Source: Podospora pseudoanserina (lineage: Eukaryota > Ascomycota > Sordariomycetes > Sordariales > Podosporaceae). From it: a stretch of 64,000 nucleotides of DNA. Location of the stretch: contig NC_085923.1 in assembly GCF_035222485.1 (NCBI RefSeq), positions 2,542,001-2,606,000 on the forward strand, read 5' to 3'. The notes beneath the pieces are model-generated. The model saw only the letters and a program-made list of their open reading frames with translations, made no database searches and was not told where the DNA came from. The translations under genes were made by a program, and so were the position numbers. Positions 59,830-64,000 of the stretch are shown piece after piece; position 1 is the stretch's first letter; the number at the start of each line of letters is the position of its first letter.

Positions 59830-61903
59830 AGGGTGTACTTGTTGTCACTGAAGAGGTGTGTGTGTGCGTGTGCGTCTTGCTGCACGGTGACGTCTTGTTT
59901 CAAAGTGGAAAAAAGTGGTGGTTGTTTCTCAGCTCTCTTTTTTCCTCTGCAAAGAACAGAAAGAGAAGAGTTTTTGGGAATCTGAAAATCAGCATGGTTG
60001 GGGCGAATTCGCGCAGTTTTTAATCAGCAGGGTCATGATGGTTTTTGCTGCGTACAATTGAGTATCTCTCTTGAATCCGCTGGAGTTTTGTTTGTTGCGG
60101 CGCCCCTCCACCCAGAGGCCCAGTAAAACTACAGGGCGGGTTTCTTACCCCGAAAAAAAGGTTGAGGCCGGCTCTTTGCAAGCGGTTCGGGCGATCGGGG
60201 TGGAACATGATTGGTCATGAACGGTGAGCTGGAACTGGGGCCGCTGGAGCCGAGGCAGTGGTTTCGCCGAGTGCTTTTCCATCAGACATCTTTCAACACT
60301 TCCATGCATCGATCAGCTGAAGTGGCAGCCTTGTTATTGATTGTGTTATCTACTCTCAGCCTTGGGGCCATTGTGGTTGTTTTGGTGTCAGATGTACTTT
60401 TGATATTGAGTCTTTTAATAAGACTATGTTGTGAGCGGAGTTCAAAGATTTCTTACCCCTCCAACATTTTGGACTTGCAACAGCAAAAGCCAGAAAACCG
60501 GAGCCAAGCCGTCGATTTGCATGCCCGATTCCGGGTCAGCTCTGAGGATCAAATGTTACCGGCCAGGCACGCGTGACTACTCCGCCTGTGCCATTGCCGT
60601 TCGCCCTCAGCTACCGCCCATTGGGTTATGGTGTCGTATGCCCATCTACAAAAGGTGAGGAGATGGCTGTTCCCTACCCCGCTTCGCCGTACTTGTCTGT
60701 TTAACTCCGAGTGGACTACCCGGCAGGCCCGGGTTGCTTTAAAGTGGTCTCTTTGACAAGATATCGGTATACATGAGATCAAAGCCTGGATATTCTGTAT
60801 GTTGGAAACTTGACTGTCAGTCCGGACTAAGGGGCCCGTTGAAAGAAGACAAAGGCGTGCCTGAGACCTGACCGCCATCGGGCCAACATCAACTCTTCCC
60901 AAATGCTTAGGCCCTCCAATCGCATGGCGTCATCTGTCTCCACCGATCACTGACACCTCATCGAACACTCATGAATGTCCATTCATACATCCAAATGGAA
61001 TCCAGGAACAAGAGAGATCGGCAATATCGGGCAGTTGGGTTGTTGATTGCAAAATTGGTGTGATGGCCTAAAAGCCAACCATTGCGAGATACTCTTGGTT
61101 TTGGCTTCTCCTGTACTTGGGTGGCCTCATCGAATCTCTCTCTCTCTCGGAGCAACTGGCAATTGTCCGAGCGGCTGGAAGAGGCCCAGAGCGGGCGGGC
61201 AACGCATCCACCTTGAGGCTGCTGCAGGCGGGTGACTTCCACTGTCTGACGTCGTGACCTTTGAAAGGGACCACCACCTCATGAAGCAATCATTTCCCTT
61301 CCCCTTTTGCCCCCTTTCCAATAAAATCGCAAGCCCTTCAACGCCTCTCTCTGTAACTGCATAAAACGGCACCTAATAAGGCAGAAACAAGAAGCCGCCA
61401 TTCAGGTACAACACATCAAACAACTACAGATAAAAGACCCCCCATTCCCCGCATCCCGCATTAACACTACGTGCCACACCCACCGCTGCTAGTACACCAT
61501 AAGACCACCACCACCACCACCACCCAGCTGAGTCAACCGATCCGATCGTCGACCCCTAATAGCAGCAGCCCTCGCTCGCCTCTTTCGCAAGTGCGCGCCT
61601 GCCAACTCCAAAAAGAAAACCATTAAGGTAGGCCAGCGAGAAAAAAAAACACCTTTGGGATTGATCTCCTCCTTTTACGCTATACCTATCCTGCTGTGGC
61701 TCTGCTTGCTACTAGTATATTACATCCTCTCTTCCTTTCCTAACACCGATCCCTCAAACCTCGAACGCCCTGCCAGTTGCCACCCGCTAACTCAAACTCC
61801 TCGATTTTGACAAGACCGACGCCGAAAACTCCACGCGGGCGTGTCCCTTTGAAAGCCACACCATCCCAAACGACTGGTAACGTAGCGATCCCAGTTGGCA
61901 AAG
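59830..61903. other. Intergenic region between panB and ubc8
   Basis: About 2.1 kb between divergent genes with no recognised gene. A short ACC-triplet run (about 61505-61524) and C-rich sequence near 61430-61570 suggest the ubc8 promoter and leader. Confidence 0.5.
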
Positions 61904-62944
61904 ATGGCTTCCCCGCGTCGCCGCATCGAGACAGATGTCATGAAGCTGTACGTCTACCTGCGAGGGAGGGTGATAAATAACCAGGACTGATGGGAAATGG
62001 GTCGATAGGTTCATGAGCGATTATGAGGTCACCTTGGTCAATGATAATAGTACGTATACATACATATACCCGACAGCTTGGGGCAAGGGACTTGATGCGG
62101 TGGGATGCTAACAGGTTATGCTTTAATTTGCAGTGTAAGTCAAGCTCGACGCCACGACGATGGCTACAGCGGCCCGATACTCCACACGGTGCGATGGTTT
62201 GCAAGATGGGAACCTTGATGACTGATGCGAGTGGTGGAACGATAGGCAGGAGTTTTACGTGCGGTTCAAGGGGCCTACTGAGAGTATGTGATATCTGCTC
62301 GATAAAAGAGGTGGGATAGCTAACCCTGTGCAGCTCCCTTCGAAGGTGGTGTCTGGAAGGTTCATGTCGAGCTCCCTGATCAGTACCCGTATAAGTCGCC
62401 GAGTATTGGGTTCGTGAACAGGATTTTTCACCCTAATATTGATGAGCTGTAAGTTTGACCACACGGAAGCATATAGGCAAGATTGGAATGAGAGGCTAAC
62501 GACTGGGGGATTATAGGTCTGGATCGGTCTGCCTCGACGTCATCAACCAAACCTGGTCGCCCATGTTCGACATGATCAATATTTTCGAAGTCTTCCTCCC
62601 GCAGCTGCTGCGCTACCCGAACCCGACGGATCCGCTGAATGGGGAGGCGGCAGCGCTGTTGATGAGGGAGCCGAAAAGCTATGATATCAAGGTCAAGGGT
62701 GAGTAGCCTTTCTGCTCTCTTTTTACGGTCACTCGCTTTTACCGGAATCCTCGGGTCGTAAATGGACAAGTACGAAATTGCTGACGATATCCCAATGACA
62801 GAGTACGTCCAGAAGTACGCCAGCAAAGAAGCAGCCGACGATGCCGGCGCCGAAAGCGAAGACGACGACGATCTGTCCTCGGTGGCGAGTTTCGACGACG
62901 ACGATGAGGAACAGCAGCCAGCTGGTAAGATGGATGATGTATAG
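61904..62944 (+). CDS. ubc8: Ubiquitin-conjugating enzyme E2, Ubc8/UBE2H type
   Basis: Exons 61904-61947, 62009-62049, 62134 (one nucleotide), 62246-62283, 62334-62448, 62517-62698 and 62802-62944 give 187 residues. The start [19 protein letters not shown] is the Ubc8/UBE2H signature. The fold continues with [36 protein letters not shown] at 74-76, and the catalytic Cys85 in [15 protein letters not shown]. The C-terminus is very acidic (about residues 150-187), as in family members. Ubc8 works with the GID/CTLH E3 complex, which in yeast destroys gluconeogenic enzymes on return to glucose. Codon 29 (Met) is assembled as A|T|G from three exons, because without the 1-nt exon the frame is lost between NDN and QEFYV. 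Confidence 0.95.
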
Positions 62945-63574
62945 GGTTGGATTCGTCGTTTGTTTTTGAGGGGTACTCCAGTGGTGTGTTGAATGCTTTT
63001 TCGTCTTGACCAAATCATGGATGGACTACAGGTATGGGTGGATAAGGGAGTTGCAATGGCTTGGTACGGTACTAAGGGTTTTCTAACGGTTCTGGTTCCT
63101 GGTTTTGATATCCATTGTTTTTCTTTTCTTGGAGGTTGATGCACACTCGGAGGCTGTGAATGTGTTGTTTGGTTTGCTTGGCTCCGGACTTCCGGCAACA
63201 AAGAGTTTGAGGTTGGCTTGTGTGAGAAACAGTCAGACTGTGAACCTGACTGCACACAGTTTAGGCGACTTCACTATATATGTTCAGGATCAAGTTATAG
63301 AGCGACTTTTACAACGACTGCTAGTGTTGTAGAGTGAGGCAGCAGCTACAGATCTGGAGCAAGCTGCAGCCAGTCAATCAGCGCCGATAAGACAGAGTAT
63401 GACTTGACTAATAGTATCCCAAGTTGTAGTTGTAGTTGCAGTTGTAGTCAAAGCCGCTAGGTACCGACAAATGGGGAAAGCGAAAAACAATCAATCTTTT
63501 CATGAGTATGAGGTATCATCGCTATGCTATGCAGATAAAACAAAATGCAAACCTTTTCCGTGTCCCTCCGGGAG
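62945..63574. other. Intergenic region between ubc8 and the edge gene (convergent)
   Basis: Probable 3' UTRs. A TAGTTG-like short repeat lies at about 63424-63449. No gene is seen. Confidence 0.5.
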
Positions 63575-64000
63575 TTAAGCCGAGTCAGAGTCGTAACTCA
63601 CGAGTAGAGCACGCTGCCCTGCAGGTGCTGTCGGCTTAAGCTCCCCTTTGCCATCTCCAGCGAGGGTATCTTCTGGCTGCATCGGTGCCAGTGCTGGTAT
63701 CGGTTTCTCACCCTCGTCCTCTGCCCCCCGCTTCCTTTTCTTCAACCCAGGAAGCAAACCACCCCCCTTGTCCCTGCTGCTTTTGTTATTCCCAAAAGCA
63801 ACCAAGAACGGGTCTTTCATCGCCCTGGTATTTGTCCTAATCTCCTCCACCAAACTCTCCCTCATCCTGTCAGCCTTAATCTCCCTCTTCAACCTCCCCT
63901 TTCCCTCCTTTTTAAGCCCCTCTTTCTTTTTCCCATCCTCAAACAACGGCCTCGCCAAAACCCTCTCCACCCCCATCCCCTCGTTCCCCTCGGACACACC
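63575..64000 (-). CDS. C-terminus of a probable CWC16/Yju2-family (DUF572) splicing factor, cut by window edge
   Basis: The frame is open from the right edge to the stop at 63575, about 141 codons; the N-terminal part lies outside the window. Visible are VLARPLFEDGKKK, a Lys-rich stretch, LVEEIRTNTRAMKDPFLVAFG, LLPGLKKRKRG and the end LLVSYDSDSA. The order Arg-Pro-Leu-Phe-Glu, then N-T-R-A-x-x-D-P-F-L, then a basic patch and a D-S-D-type end resembles the disordered tail of fungal CWC16 proteins (Saf4/CCDC130 type), which act in the spliceosome. The diagnostic N-terminal zinc-binding domain is not visible, so this is tentative. Confidence 0.5.
   Translation of the reverse strand, partial: GVSEGNEGMGVERVLARPLFEDGKKKEGLKKEGKGRLKREIKADRMRESLVEEIRTNTRAMKDPFLVAFGNNKSSRDKGGGLLPGLKKRKRGAEDEGEKPIPALAPMQPEDTLAGDGKGELKPTAPAGQRALLVSYDSDSA

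Overview
The window comes from a filamentous ascomycete, most likely a sordariomycete. The genes have short GT-AG introns (49-111 nt) with CTGAC/CTAAC-like branch sites. They encode fungal proteins such as a velvet regulator, the Dbf4 kinase regulator with its zinc finger, and Icp55. One repeat carries the signature of repeat-induced point mutation (RIP). I rebuilt 13 complete protein-coding genes exon by exon, one gene cut by the right edge, one intron-containing tRNA-His gene, one TIR element decayed by RIP, one truncated gene fragment and one candidate Pol III-type RNA.

Layout. 0.36-2.23 kb: YTH-domain m6A reader (+). 2.2-19.3 kb: about 17 kb without a recognisable protein gene, holding a candidate structured RNA at 3.1 kb and several short repeats. 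19.3-20.6 kb: velvet regulator of VosA type (+). 22.2-23.4 kb: secreted GH43 glycosidase (-). 24.1-26.3 kb: Artemis-type DNA-repair nuclease (-), divergent from a cytochrome P450 at 27.0-28.7 kb (+). 29.9-32.3 kb: secreted tyrosinase with eight exons (-). 35.3-36.4 kb: DapA-family aldolase (-). 36.4-48.3 kb: gene-poor, with the RIP-mutated element (42.7-43.8 kb) and tRNA-His (46.74 kb). 48.3-50.4 kb: Dbf4 (-), divergent from Icp55 at 51.2-52.8 kb (+). 53.5-55.2 kb: SREBP-type bHLH factor (-). 57.9-58.4 kb: Atg12 (+), tail-to-tail with ketopantoate hydroxymethyltransferase at 58.7-59.8 kb (-). 61.9-62.9 kb: Ubc8/UBE2H-type E2 (+). 63.6 kb to the edge: C-terminus of a probable CWC16/Yju2-type splicing factor (-).

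The genes do not form one pathway. They are mostly housekeeping (RNA modification reading, DNA replication and repair, ubiquitin conjugation, autophagy, pantothenate synthesis, mitochondrial protein maturation), mixed with a few accessory genes (P450, tyrosinase, GH43). I saw no defence system or secondary-metabolite cluster. The most unusual signals are a frame-required 1-nt exon in the Ubc8 gene, long TIRs whose two copies differ almost only by transitions, a GC-skew reversal inside several genes, a twin MluI-box upstream of dbf4, and a hairpin-rich locus with box A, box B and a T-run.
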